Shown here: positions 16,666-24,982 of the stretch, piece after piece
How positions within the stretch are numbered: position 1 is the stretch's first letter
Layout: every line of letters begins with the position of its first letter
NCBI RefSeq assembly: GCF_900100365.1
Contig: NZ_FNKU01000001.1
Span: forward strand, 4,291,501 to 4,355,500
Direction of reading: 5' to 3'
Source: Pseudomonas cannabina
GTDB lineage: Bacteria; Pseudomonadota; Gammaproteobacteria; Pseudomonadales; Pseudomonadaceae
DNA length: 64,000 nt
Made by a program: the position numbers and the translations under genes
The notes under the pieces: model-generated
Told to the model about the DNA's origin: nothing
Seen by the model: the letters and a program-made list of their open reading frames with translations, nothing else
Database searches by the model: none

Positions 16666-18154
16666 TGCATAGGAATTTCAATAATTCCTATGCAAGGTAA
16701 TCCGCCGAAAAAGGTCCCCTCGGCGCGATGCCAACGTGGCGTCGATGTCGGCAAAAAGCTTTTTTAACCCATCACCCACGCCGAAAAATGGATTGAAAGC
16801 GACTTTTCTGTACCTTTTCCAGATTTTGGACGCACCTCTCCCGTATCAGGCCGGCACGTACCTCAATTGCGCGATGCTTTGAGCGTTGTTGATCAAGCCC
16901 TGCACGGTCAGGCCGGCGATGGCTGCGGTATAAACCATTCGTGCTCCGCACAGCACGCAGCTGAACGGATCCCGATGCAAGAACGCTTTGCTCATCTGCG
17001 CAAAATACAGTTTTTGCGCTTTGCCACGCCTTTCCATGCGTAGCGCCTCATACACCCGGGGTAGCTGTCGGCCACAGACGCGGTTGGCCAGAAATCCAAA
17101 ATACCGGATCATCCGAAAGTGCTTCTCCGGGATGTGCTGCACCACCCGGCGCAGCATGTCGGGCTGGCTCAGCGTTTCCTGCTGATAGGTCTTGGTGCGG
17201 TGATCCAGGTAGGTAAAACTCAAGGTTGCGCTGTTGGTGTAATGGGCCAATCGGCTGCCCGAGATGGGCGGTTTTTTCAGGTAGCGGCCCAGGTAATTGA
17301 CGGTCTTTTTGCCGTTTTTCGTCTTCTTCGACAAGTGGATGTGCCAGTGCTGACCACCGGCGTTGAGCACAAGGTGACGCCAGTCATTTTCGCTCTGCAG
17401 ATGAGCGTTTTCAGGTGGGACGGTGGTGTGCTCCCACTGACTGAGCAGGTACTGGCGTACATTCCACATCCAGCGCCGACGCAAGGCTGATGGATGAAAC
17501 GACAGATCTTTCCAGACACCTGCGTCATCGATCCCACCCAAGGTGACCGAGACATGGATGTGGGGGTGCCAGTTAAGTCGCCGGCCGTAGGTGTGGATGG
17601 CGCAGAAAACACCCACCTCCACGCCCCGGCGTCGGCCCGCATAGAGCAGGTTGTCGACGGCCAGGCGACACAAGGCATCGAGCCAGTGACGGTTATGAAA
17701 GAACAGCGGCCACAGGGTGTCAGGCAATGTGAACACCAGGTGTTGCCAGGTACACTCGGGTAAGCGGTGCTGTTGATTGGCGATCCACTGATCGGTAGCT
17801 TTTTTGCCGCAGGATGGACAGGCGCGGCAACTGCAGGTGTTGCACAGGTATTTGACGTGCGGGCAGCTGTCGTTGCCGCAGGTGTAGTGTTTGACGCCCA
17901 GGATCGAGGTGCCGCAGGCCAGCATTTTGGTGATGGACTCGACTTCGATGTCGCGTAAGCCGCCCTCCTCGAGGAGGTGTGCCCAGCACTGGTTAGCGGT
18001 GAAGAGGTTTTTGAGCGGTCGAGGCGTGTAGGCAGGACTCATCTGAAGCAGCAGCGGTGGGTAAGCAGGCTTCATGATGATCAATAATGGGCCTCATGGC
18101 AAAGCTCAAATCGATGTTCATTGCTCCCCGGCCCTCATATTTCCCCGCAGGCTG
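16666..18154 (-). mobile_element. IS91-family insertion sequence, copy 2
   Basis: The 3' end is the hairpin TGCATAGGAATT...CCTATGCA at 16666-16694. On the minus strand it is followed by ACAAG, so CAAG again lies beside the end. The 5' end is near CAGCCTGCGG at about 18145 and is more diverged from copy 1. Interior sequence is almost the same as copy 1. The 18154 border is approximate. Confidence 0.7.
16846..18084 (-). CDS. IS91-family rolling-circle transposase, copy 2
   Basis: A 412-residue product, full length, nearly identical to the protein at 6628-7866. Differences include Ile for Val near residue 51, Val for Ala in CPHVKY, and NSA for SGA around LAHYT. The zinc motif CRACPSCGKK, the HUH motif HPHIHVS and the Tyr motif YLGRYLKKPP are all kept. 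Opposite orientation to copy 1, so recombination between the two could invert the 8.6-18 kb segment, which includes the effector gene. Confidence 0.9.
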   Translation of the reverse strand: MIIMKPAYPPLLLQMSPAYTPRPLKNLFTANQCWAHLLEEGGLRDIEVESITKMLACGTSILGVKHYTCGNDSCPHVKYLCNTCSCRACPSCGKKATDQWIANQQHRLPECTWQHLVFTLPDTLWPLFFHNRHWLDALCRLAVDNLLYAGRRRGVEVGVFCAIHTYGRRLNWHPHIHVSVTLGGIDDAGVWKDLSFHPSALRRRWMWNVRQYLLSQWEHTTVPPENAHLQSENDWRHLVLNAGGQHWHIHLSKKTKNGKKTVNYLGRYLKKPPISGSRLAHYTNSATLSFTYLDHRTKTYQQETLSQPDMLRRVVQHIPEKHFRMIRYFGFLANRVCGRQLPRVYEALRMERRGKAQKLYFAQMSKAFLHRDPFSCVLCGARMVYTAAIAGLTVQGLINNAQSIAQLRYVPA

Positions 18155-18281
18155 GGAACTGCCGGCTGGTGCGGCTCCACTAACACTTCCGTGCTCTCTA
18201 CAAGCAATCGTATTTTTTGGTTTACGTATAGAGCCTAGTCATTCATTCTATTTATAAGAACCAGACAAGAGGACAAGTGCT

Positions 18282-18810
18282 ATGAACAGGCTTCACAAGA
18301 CCAGTCTGCTGGCGGCTATATTGACCGCATCCCCCTGCATTATGGCAGCTAAGGAGACGCTGATTTATTCTAAAACCCAGCTGTTGCCCCCAGATAAATC
18401 AAGGCCTCCAGAGCGTTGCAGGGACGAAAAATCGAATAAATCAGCGCCTCCTTAATGGTATCTATATCGCGCCGGAAACGTTTGCTGGTTGGGAGGGGAA
18501 CTGGGTTTCTCAACCACACAAGAAACACTCCATTAAAGAGTTTTCCACTGCTTTATATCTTTCAGTGGATAAAAGTCAGAAGGGAGGAACATTGACTAAC
18601 TGTAGTTATTCACTAAGCGGAGATAATGGCGTAATAGATCTTGAGTATCGAAAAGCAGGAAATGAGAATAGACTAAAGACACTTATCGTTTCCATTGAAG
18701 GTCAGCACAATTGGATTAAAGAGCGTGGCGCGGTTGGAATTCAAGGATATGAATGTACAAAGTCAGCATCTGAGTGTCAGTTCGTTCCGCTGCGGCTAAA
18801 CGAGGACTGA
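18282..18810 (+). pseudogene. Secreted hypothetical protein gene split by a 99-bp MITE
   Basis: ATG 18282 follows GAGGACAAGTGCT. The start MNRLHKTSLLAAILTASPCI is a signal peptide. Removing the MITE at 18353-18451 and one 4-bp flank rejoins the frame as [20 protein letters not shown], and reading continues to TGA 18810 (about 141 residues, with two Cys pairs). As it stands translation stops at the TAA of the MITE's right flank after about 57 codons. I do not recognise the mature protein. The AT-rich codon use differs from the chromosomal genes, which points to transfer. Confidence 0.65.
18353..18451. mobile_element. 99-bp MITE, copy 3
   Basis: Opposite orientation to copies 1 and 2: GGAGACGCTGATTTATTC on the left and, inverted, GGAGGCGCTGATTTATTC on the right. 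Flanks are CTAA (18349-18352) and TTAA (18452-18455), both YTAR sites. It disrupts a secreted-protein gene. Confidence 0.85.
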
Positions 18811-18818
18811 TGAGTTTA

Positions 18819-18846
18819 TGCATGGGGATTTTAAGATGCCTATGCA
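18819..18846 (+). repeat. Hairpin resembling a diverged IS91 3' end
   Basis: TGCATGGGGATTTTAAGATGCCTATGCA followed by TCAAG, in split form: TGCATGGGGATTTT then AAGATGCCTATGCA. The IS91 copies here end TGCATAGGAATTATTG then AAATTCCTATGCA followed by ACAAG or TCAAG. It starts 8 bases after a stop codon, so it may simply be a terminator-like stem. Confidence 0.35.
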
Positions 18847-18883
18847 TCAAGTTGACGTTATGAAGAAGGCGTCATGTCTTCAT

Positions 18884-19093
18884 AGCCCCCTTCGAGGAGA
18901 TGTGCCCAATACTGGTTAGCGGTGAAGAGGTTTTTGAGCGGTCGAGGTGCGTAGGCTGGACTCATCTGAAGCAGCAGCGGTGGGTAAGCAGGCTTCATGA
19001 TGATCAATAACGGGCATCATGACAAAGCTCAAATCAATGTTTCTGCTGCTACGCGATCGTAAGAACGGGCGATTTGCAGCCGCAGGCTGCCCT
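18884..19093 (-). mobile_element. IS91-family 5' end fragment
   Basis: On the minus strand it starts exactly after GAAC (19094-19097 is GTTC on the plus strand) with AGGGCAGCCTGCGGCTGC. It carries the leader and the first about 30 codons of the transposase, then breaks off at about 18884. Sequence is closer to copy 1 than to copy 2. It is inserted in an IS5-B transposase gene. Confidence 0.7.
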
Positions 19094-20000
19094 GTTCAGA
19101 GTGCCATTGCCCTGTTCTTCTGTTATTCGGGCCACGGATCACTTGAACATCGATAGCGTGCAGTTGATGGGTGCGCTGTGCCCATTTTCCTGCGTACGCA
19201 CTATCAACAAAAAGCGTGCTCAGTGACGGATATTTTTCCTTCGAGTACGCCACCGCATCATCCGCCGCGTCACGATCCTGCACGCTTGCAGCACTGATAC
19301 TGACAGCCAGCAGCAGGCCCAATGTATCGACAATCAGACTTCGTTTACGCCCCTTCACTTTTTTGCCTGCGTCGTAGCCGCTGTCACCGCCTTGAGGAGA
19401 ACTGCGGGTCGACTGTGAATCCAGGATCGCTGCTGACGGGCTGTCAGCGCGTTCTTCCCGCTCACGCCATTGAGCTCGCAAGCGATCATGCATTTGCTCG
19501 AACTTGCCTTGAGCGCTCCACCGGCGGAACGTTTTGTAGACATTGTCCCAATGAGGAAAATCGCGGGGTAGCATTCGCCATGAGCACCCCGTGCGTACGA
19601 CATAGCAACAGGCTTCCAGCAACGTGCGCCGAGAGTGAAGCGGTGGCACTCCTCGTCCGCCCTGGCTTTCAAACAGGTCGGCGACCAGTGCCCACTCGGT
19701 ATCTGTCAAGCAACTCGGATATAGCTGCTCCGGCAGTTGGCGGCGGTGGGTTTCATTGTAGCCATAGGCTTTATTAGGTTCAGGTGACTGAAAACTTCCC
19801 TTGGCCCGCTGCTTTACACGCGTAATCCCTGCCATTTTCAACGCTTTTGCAAAGGTGTCGGGATGCGCAGTGATACCGGTTTCGGCGAAGAATACGAGCG
19901 CCAATTCGGCCTGGCTGGAATAGGGCTGTGCATGAGCGAGTTTCACCAGCACGGGATAGTGCTCGGCGGCAATCGAGCGAGGACGTCCGGTTTTAGGCAT
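19094..20000 (-). pseudogene. IS5-family transposase (IS5-B), C-terminus removed by IS91
   Basis: Starts at ATG 20000 (MPKTGRPRSIAAEHYPVLVK) and matches the intact protein at 21411-22514 for about 302 residues, up to GQWHSEQG. There the IS91 fragment replaces the end, and the frame runs into foreign codons to 19029. The catalytic Glu region (WVVERTHAW) is lost, so the enzyme is inactive. Confidence 0.85.
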
Positions 20001-20058
20001 GGCTTGAGGGCTATTCAGACAAGGGAGTGAAAGTTTAATTTATTTTGTCTACACCCTC
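19094..20058 (-). mobile_element. IS5-B insertion sequence, copy truncated by IS91
   Basis: Identical, apart from single differences, to the full IS5-B at 21395-22572, from its right end (CTACACCCTC at 20058) to GTTC 19094-19097, where the IS91 fragment begins. The left 215 bp or so is missing. It is flanked on the right by TAA and a 101-bp MITE. Confidence 0.8.
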
Positions 20059-20061
20059 TAA

Positions 20062-20162
20062 GGAAGGTCTGAAAAAGCCTTTTCTTCAAAAGTCGAAGCC
20101 AGTAAATACAGGCGCTCCAGCCCGGTTCCTCTCCAAAAAAATGGGCTTTTTCAGAGGATACC
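20062..20162 (+). mobile_element. 101-bp MITE of a second type, copy 1
   Basis: Ends GGAAGGTCTGAAAAAGCC and, inverted, GGTATCCTCTGAAAAAGCCC. Flanked by TAA on both sides (20059-20061 and 20163-20165). The left end resembles IS5-type termini (GGAAGGT). An inverted copy is at 22575-22675. No coding capacity. Confidence 0.7.
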
Positions 20163-20182
20163 TAAGTTACTGTTTTAACTAA

Positions 20183-21390
20183 GGAGGCGCTGCAAAAATA
20201 GCCAACTGTCCCCACCCTTGGCACACTAAGTTCCTTCAACAGCTCCCTCTCCGTGAGCGTTACGCGCGTGCAGAAGACCTTCTCCGAACTCGAATATACC
20301 GGCAAGAAAAAGCAGACTCGCCGAGATCGCTTCCTGGCTGACCTTGAACAGTTGGTGCCCTGGGCCCTGCTGGAGGCGCAAGTGGCGCCGTTTTATAGCA
20401 ACACCGCAGGCAAGCGCGGACGCCCTGCGATAGGGGTGTCGCGCATGTTGCGCATGTACGTCGTGCAGCAGTGTTTCGGTTTCTCCGATGAAGGTTGCGA
20501 AGATGCCGTCTACGACAGCCAGGCCATCCGCGGTTTTATGGGTATCGACCTGGGTCGCGAGTCTGCACCGGATGCCACCACCTTGCTGCGTTTTCGCCGC
20601 TTGCTGGAAGTCCATCAGCTAACCCGGCTGCTGTTTGAAACGATTAACCAGCATCTGGCCAGCCGGGGGCTGCTGCTCAAGGAAGGCACTATCGTCGACG
20701 CTACTCTGATCGCCGCGCCGCCCTCGGTCAAGAACCGAGAAGGCAAGCGTGATCCTGAGATGCATCAGGCCAGGAAAGGCAATCAATGGCACTTTGGGAT
20801 GAAGGCCCACATTGGTGTAGACGCCACGTCGGGGCTGGTGCACAGCGTAGTAGGGACGGCCGCTAACGTGGCGGATGTCACCCAGGTTGGCCAGTTGCTT
20901 CACGGTGACGAAACCTATGTTTCGGGTGACGCTGGATACACCGGTGCGGCCAAGCGACCGGAGCATGCTGAACGGGACGTTATCTGGTCGATTGCAGAAC
21001 GGCCAAGCAGTTACAAGCAGCACGGCGAAGGCAGCGTGCTGTATCGGGTCAAGCGCAAAATTGAATATGCCAAGGCGCAACTGCGTGCCAAGGTCGAGCA
21101 CCCCTTCCAGGTAATCAAGGTGCGCTTCAATCATCGCAAGGTTCGCTACCGTGGGCTGGAAAAGAATACAGCGCAGTTGTTCAGTTTGTTTGGGTTGGCC
21201 AATCTGATGCTGGCCAAGCGGTATTTACAACAGACGGCAGGATAAATCCGTCTGAAAGGCGGGACTGGCCCGCCTTTCAGCAAAATGAGGGCAGAAATCT
21301 GCTCGAGAAACGTAAAATAAGGCCGGCAGGTTGAAAAAAACCGGCTTGGAAATGGGGACGGTGCAAACGGGTTAATTGTTCAGCGTCTCC
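20183..21390 (+). mobile_element. IS5-A insertion sequence, copy 1 (1208 bp)
   Basis: Ends GGAGGCGCTGCAAAAATAG and, inverted, GGAGACGCTGAACAATTAAC, flanked by CTAA (20179-20182 and 21391-21394). YTAR 4-bp duplications are typical of the IS5 subgroup. A palindrome at 21258-21285 after the transposase gene, AGGCGGGACTGGCCCGCCTTT, is a likely terminator. Confidence 0.85.
20253..21245 (+). CDS. IS5-family transposase (IS5-A)
   Basis: The 330-residue product starts MSVTRVQKTFSELEYTGKKK. It has the DDE residues in IVDATLIAAP, VSGDAGYTG and VEHPFQVIKVRFNHRK (the Y-R-E-K signature region of IS4/IS5 transposases). The start at 20253 may be GTG. The second copy (23317-24309) encodes the same protein. 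Because the 99-bp MITEs share its terminal ten bases and its YTAR target, it is the likely enzyme that moved them. Confidence 0.9.
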   Translation: MSVTRVQKTFSELEYTGKKKQTRRDRFLADLEQLVPWALLEAQVAPFYSNTAGKRGRPAIGVSRMLRMYVVQQCFGFSDEGCEDAVYDSQAIRGFMGIDLGRESAPDATTLLRFRRLLEVHQLTRLLFETINQHLASRGLLLKEGTIVDATLIAAPPSVKNREGKRDPEMHQARKGNQWHFGMKAHIGVDATSGLVHSVVGTAANVADVTQVGQLLHGDETYVSGDAGYTGAAKRPEHAERDVIWSIAERPSSYKQHGEGSVLYRVKRKIEYAKAQLRAKVEHPFQVIKVRFNHRKVRYRGLEKNTAQLFSLFGLANLMLAKRYLQQTAG

Positions 21391-21394
21391 CTAA

Positions 21395-22572
21395 GAGGGT
21401 GTAGACAAAATCATGTAGTGAGTCGGCGCGCGAGTATTCGAGCCTCGGCCAACCAAACCCATGCCTCGCTTACCGCAAAAAGGCGATCATGATGCATGAT
21501 CAGTCGCCGAGCTCTCTCATTCCAGGCATGAGTTCGCTCCACTACCCATCGCTTGGGCATGACCACAAATCCAGTCTGAACAGGCTCCACGGAAAATAGA
21601 TCGCCTTGTTCAGAGTGCCATTGCCCTGTTCTTCTGTTATTCGGGCCACGGATCACTTGAACATCGATAGCGTGCAGTTGATGGGTGCGCTGTGCCCATT
21701 TTCCTGCGTACGCACTATCAACAAAAAGCGTGCTCAGTGACGGATATTTTTCCTTCGAGTACGCCACCGCATCATCCGCCGCGTCACGATCCTGCACGCT
21801 TGCAGCACTGATACTGACAGCCAGCAGCAGGCCCAATGTATCGACAATCAGACTTCGTTTACGCCCCTTCACTTTTTTGCCTGCGTCGTAGCCGCTGTCA
21901 CCGCCTTGAGGAGAACTGCGGGTCGACTGTGAATCCAGGATCGCTGCTGACGGGCTGTCAGCGCGTTCTTCCCGCTCACGCCATTGAGCTCGCAAGCGAT
22001 CATGCATTTGCTCGAACTTGCCTTGAGCGCTCCACCGGCGGAACGTTTTGTAGACATTGTCCCAATGAGGAAAATCGCGGGGTAGCATTCGCCATGAGCA
22101 CCCCGTGCGTACGACATAGCAACAGGCTTCCAGCAACGTGCGCCGAGAGTGAAGCGGTGGCACTCCTCGTCCGCCCTGGCTTTCAAACAGGTCGGCGACC
22201 AGTGCCCACTCGGTATCTGTCAAGCAACTCGGATATAGCTGCTCCGGCAGTTGGCGGCGGTGGGTTTCATTGTAGCCATAGGCTCTATTAGGTTCAGGTG
22301 ACTGAAAACTTCCCTTGGCCCGCTGCTTTACACGCGTAATCCCTGCCATTTTCAACGCTTTTGCAAAGGTGTCGGGATGCGCAGTGATACCGGTTTCGGC
22401 GAAGAATACGAGCGCCAATTCGGCCTGGCTGGAATAGGGCTGTGCATGAGCGAGTTTCACCAGCACGGGATAGTGCTCGGCGGCAATCGAGCGAGGACGT
22501 CCGGTTTTAGGCATGGCTTGAGGGCTATTCAGACAAGGGAGTGAAAGTTTAATTTATTTTGTCTACACCCTC
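21395..22572 (-). mobile_element. IS5-B insertion sequence, full copy (1178 bp)
   Basis: Inverted ends GAGGGTGTAGACAAAAT at both sides. Flanks are TAA on the left (part of the IS5-A target duplication) and TAG on the right. It sits directly against IS5-A copy 1 and the inverted 101-bp MITE. Confidence 0.85.
21411..22514 (-). CDS. IS5-family transposase (IS5-B), intact
   Basis: The 367-residue product has an N-terminal extension (MPKTGRPRSIAAEHYPVLVK) and a DUF4096-like helix region CLTDTEWALVADLFESQ. The DDE core residues lie in AILDSQSTRSS, LFVDSAYAGKWA and WVVERTHAWNERARRL. The start follows a short leader beside the right end. The intact enzyme could act on the truncated copies that keep at least one end. 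Confidence 0.9.
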   Translation of the reverse strand: MPKTGRPRSIAAEHYPVLVKLAHAQPYSSQAELALVFFAETGITAHPDTFAKALKMAGITRVKQRAKGSFQSPEPNRAYGYNETHRRQLPEQLYPSCLTDTEWALVADLFESQGGRGVPPLHSRRTLLEACCYVVRTGCSWRMLPRDFPHWDNVYKTFRRWSAQGKFEQMHDRLRAQWREREERADSPSAAILDSQSTRSSPQGGDSGYDAGKKVKGRKRSLIVDTLGLLLAVSISAASVQDRDAADDAVAYSKEKYPSLSTLFVDSAYAGKWAQRTHQLHAIDVQVIRGPNNRRTGQWHSEQGDLFSVEPVQTGFVVMPKRWVVERTHAWNERARRLIMHHDRLFAVSEAWVWLAEARILARRLTT

Positions 22573-22574
22573 TA

Positions 22575-22675
22575 GGTATCCTCTGAAAAAGCCCATTTTT
22601 TTGGAGAGGAACCGGGCTGGAGCGCCTGTATTTACTGGCTTCGACTTTTGAAGAAAAGGCTTTTTCAGACCTTCC
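22575..22675 (-). mobile_element. 101-bp MITE of the second type, inverted copy
   Basis: The reverse complement of 20062-20162 over its whole length. Flanked by CTA (22572-22574 and 22676-22678). It adjoins the IS5-B right end, as copy 1 does, and separates it from the gene fragment at 22676. Confidence 0.7.
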
Positions 22676-23241
22676 CTAATGACCATGGCGCAACTCCAGC
22701 AACTATCAGTCTTGAATTGACCACACTGAATCAAGCAGGTAAGCAAATGCTTCAGGAGCGGGTCAGCAAGGTTCTCGGGACAGGATCAGGGTCGTTGGCA
22801 ATGGATGTCTCCAATAAGACGGCCGCGAGTTGCTACGAATACTCCAAACAATTAGTTCAAGTTTCCGACCGGGGATTTATTACCACCTCGGCTGCGATTG
22901 CCCACCACCATACTTCCATCCACACTAGTAAACGCTGGCCGGGCGGTACATTGGTGATTATCTCTGGGACGACGGACACGGACAACAAACGGTGCTTAAT
23001 TATCATCAAGGCCGAACAGCAGGCTGGTTTCACCGAAACTGAAGAGGACGGCAAGATTACTCTCGCTTACCTTGAAAATCTGATTCTCACACCGCAATCT
23101 AAACTTTATAAGATCGGTATTTTTTATGAGACAGTTGCCAGAACCAACGGTGTTGTGGATGACCTGCATGCGCATGTATTTGACAGCAACATCAAATCCG
23201 ATGACGATCGTCAAGCTGCGAAATATTTCTATTCTAGCTTC
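22676..23241 (+). pseudogene. Nucleoid-associated protein (NdpA/NA37)-like gene, internal fragment
   Basis: The open frame reads NDHGATPATISLELTTLNQA, SNKTAASCYEYSKQLVQVS, PGGTLVIISGTTDTDNKRCL, then SKLYKIGIFYET. The layout resembles the 37-kDa nucleoid-associated (YejK/NdpA) family, which normally has about 335 residues; this is inference. Only about 189 codons remain. The 5' side is cut by the inverted MITE and the 3' side by IS5-A copy 2 at 23246. It has no own start with a ribosome site. Confidence 0.5.
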
Positions 23242-23245
23242 TTAG

Positions 23246-24454
23246 GGAGGCGCTGCAAAAATAGCCAACTGTCCCCACCCTTGGCACACTAAGTTCCTTC
23301 AACAGCCTCCCTCTCCGTGAGCGTTACGCGCGTGCAGAAGACCTTCTCCGAACTCGAATATACCGGCAAGAAAAAGCAGACTCGCCGAGATCGCTTCCTG
23401 GCTGACCTTGAACAGTTGGTGCCCTGGGCCCTGCTGGAGGCGCAAGTGGCGCCGTTTTATAGCAACACCGCAGGCAAGCGCGGACGCCCTGCGATAGGGG
23501 TGTCGCGCATGTTGCGCATGTACGTCGTGCAGCAGTGTTTCGGTTTCTCCGATGAAGGTTGCGAAGATGCCGTCTACGACAGCCAGGCCATCCGCGGTTT
23601 TATGGGTATCGACCTGGGTCGCGAGTCTGCACCGGATGCCACCACCTTGCTGCGTTTTCGCCGCTTGCTGGAAGTCCATCAGCTAACCCGGCTGCTGTTT
23701 GAAACGATTAACCAGCATCTGGCCAGCCGGGGGCTGTTGCTCAAGGAAGGCACTATCGTCGACGCTACTCTGATCGCCGCGCCGCCCTCGGTCAAGAACC
23801 GAGAAGGCAAGCGTGATCCTGAGATGCATCAGGCCAGGAAAGGCAATCAATGGCACTTTGGGATGAAGGCCCACATTGGTGTAGACGCCACGTCGGGGCT
23901 GGTGCACAGCGTAGTAGGGACGGCCGCTAACGTGGCGGATGTCACCCAGGTTGGCCAGTTGCTTCACGGTGACGAAACCTATGTTTCGGGTGACGCTGGA
24001 TACACCGGTGCGGCCAAGCGACCGGAGCATGCTGAACGGGACGTTATCTGGTCGATTGCAGAACGGCCAAGCAGTTACAAGCAGCACGGCGAAGGCAGCG
24101 TGCTGTATCGGGTCAAGCGCAAAATTGAATATGCCAAGGCGCAACTGCGTGCCAAGGTCGAGCACCCCTTCCAGGTAATCAAGGTGCGCTTCAATCATCG
24201 CAAGGTTCGCTACCGTGGGCTGGAAAAGAATACAGCGCAGTTGTTCAGTTTGTTTGGGTTGGCCAATCTGATGCTGGCCAAGCGGTATTTACAACAGACG
24301 GCAGGATAAATCCGTCTGAAAGGCGGGACTGGCCCGCCTTTCAGCAAAATGAGGGCAGAAATCTGCTCGAGAAACGTAAAATAAGGCCGGCAGGTTGAAA
24401 AAAACCGGCTTGGAAATGGGGACGGTGCGAACGGGTTAATTGTTCAGCGTCTCC
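23246..24454 (+). mobile_element. IS5-A insertion sequence, copy 2 (1209 bp)
   Basis: Differs from copy 1 by an extra C before the gene and a few substitutions. Flanks are TTAG (23242-23245) and CTAG (24455-24458), again YTAR. It is inserted in the NdpA-like fragment. The two direct copies bracket a 1.9-kb segment carrying IS5-B and one MITE. Confidence 0.85.
23317..24309 (+). CDS. IS5-family transposase (IS5-A), copy 2
   Basis: A 330-residue product identical to that at 20253-21245, with the same DDE motifs (IVDATLI, VSGDAGYTG, VEHPFQVIK). The absence of amino-acid differences shows recent transposition or gene conversion. The start codon context is the same except for one added base further upstream. 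Confidence 0.9.
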   Translation: MSVTRVQKTFSELEYTGKKKQTRRDRFLADLEQLVPWALLEAQVAPFYSNTAGKRGRPAIGVSRMLRMYVVQQCFGFSDEGCEDAVYDSQAIRGFMGIDLGRESAPDATTLLRFRRLLEVHQLTRLLFETINQHLASRGLLLKEGTIVDATLIAAPPSVKNREGKRDPEMHQARKGNQWHFGMKAHIGVDATSGLVHSVVGTAANVADVTQVGQLLHGDETYVSGDAGYTGAAKRPEHAERDVIWSIAERPSSYKQHGEGSVLYRVKRKIEYAKAQLRAKVEHPFQVIKVRFNHRKVRYRGLEKNTAQLFSLFGLANLMLAKRYLQQTAG

Positions 24455-24621
24455 CTAGGAGGGAATATTCGCATGTAGCTCAGACGTCCCTGCCAAGCGT
24501 GGAGATCAAACGTATCACAGGGCATGGCCTTTTGCTGTCATCATTTCCTCTTCCACCGTCTTGGACATTCAAAGGTGCAAAGCTTCTAGGTTCTCTGAGC
24601 GACGCGTAAACTGATGAGTAA

Positions 24622-24637
24622 CTGTTCATTTGTACAG
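24622..24637. promoter_or_regulatory. Candidate LexA (SOS) box
   Basis: CTGTTCATTTGTACAG fits the CTG-N10-CAG LexA consensus. Just downstream are TATTCT, which could be a -10 element, and AAGGAG before ATG at 24664. That ATG opens only 13 codons. The promoter may therefore belong to a lost SOS gene (for example a rulAB-type operon common on P. syringae plasmids, which is inference). Confidence 0.4.
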
Positions 24638-24701
24638 TATTCTATGCGAGGCAACAAGGAGCTATGCGCACGGCTCTCGACCTTAGGTCAGATTCGATAG
24701 G

Positions 24702-24962
24702 CTAGATTTGGTCCAGAATGTAGTTGAATAGCTTAGGGCTTGCGCGCGAGACCTTATCTGACGAGTCGACAGACTCAGGTATTCTCGTAACTGCGCTCGT
24801 GCGTATCTGCTTGTATTTACGGGAGTTCTGCTGCCTGTCACCAGGGGCAAGCTTGGCCAACAACAGACTGCTACTGCTGATGTAAAGGAGCAGACATCCT
24901 ATAAACAATTGCCAGAAGGCTACGGCACAACGCCGAGAACGTTTACGCCCTTTAAAGTGCAC
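24702..24962 (-). CDS. Possible small membrane protein
   Basis: A GTG-started frame of 86 residues with one hydrophobic stretch (AFWQLFIGCLLLYISSSSLL) after a basic N-terminus (MHFKGRKRSRR). There is no good ribosome site and I do not recognise the product. The rest of 24455-24982 holds no other gene that I can support, apart from the LexA-like site. Confidence 0.25.
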   Translation of the reverse strand: MHFKGRKRSRRCAVAFWQLFIGCLLLYISSSSLLLAKLAPGDRQQNSRKYKQIRTSAVTRIPESVDSSDKVSRASPKLFNYILDQI

Positions 24963-24982
24963 TTACAAAAAAGGGCCCTGCT

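Noticed and set aside
19029..19093. Extension of the truncated IS5-B transposase frame into IS91 DNA as a functional fusion
   Set aside because: The added codons are antisense IS91 sequence and the catalytic Glu region is missing.
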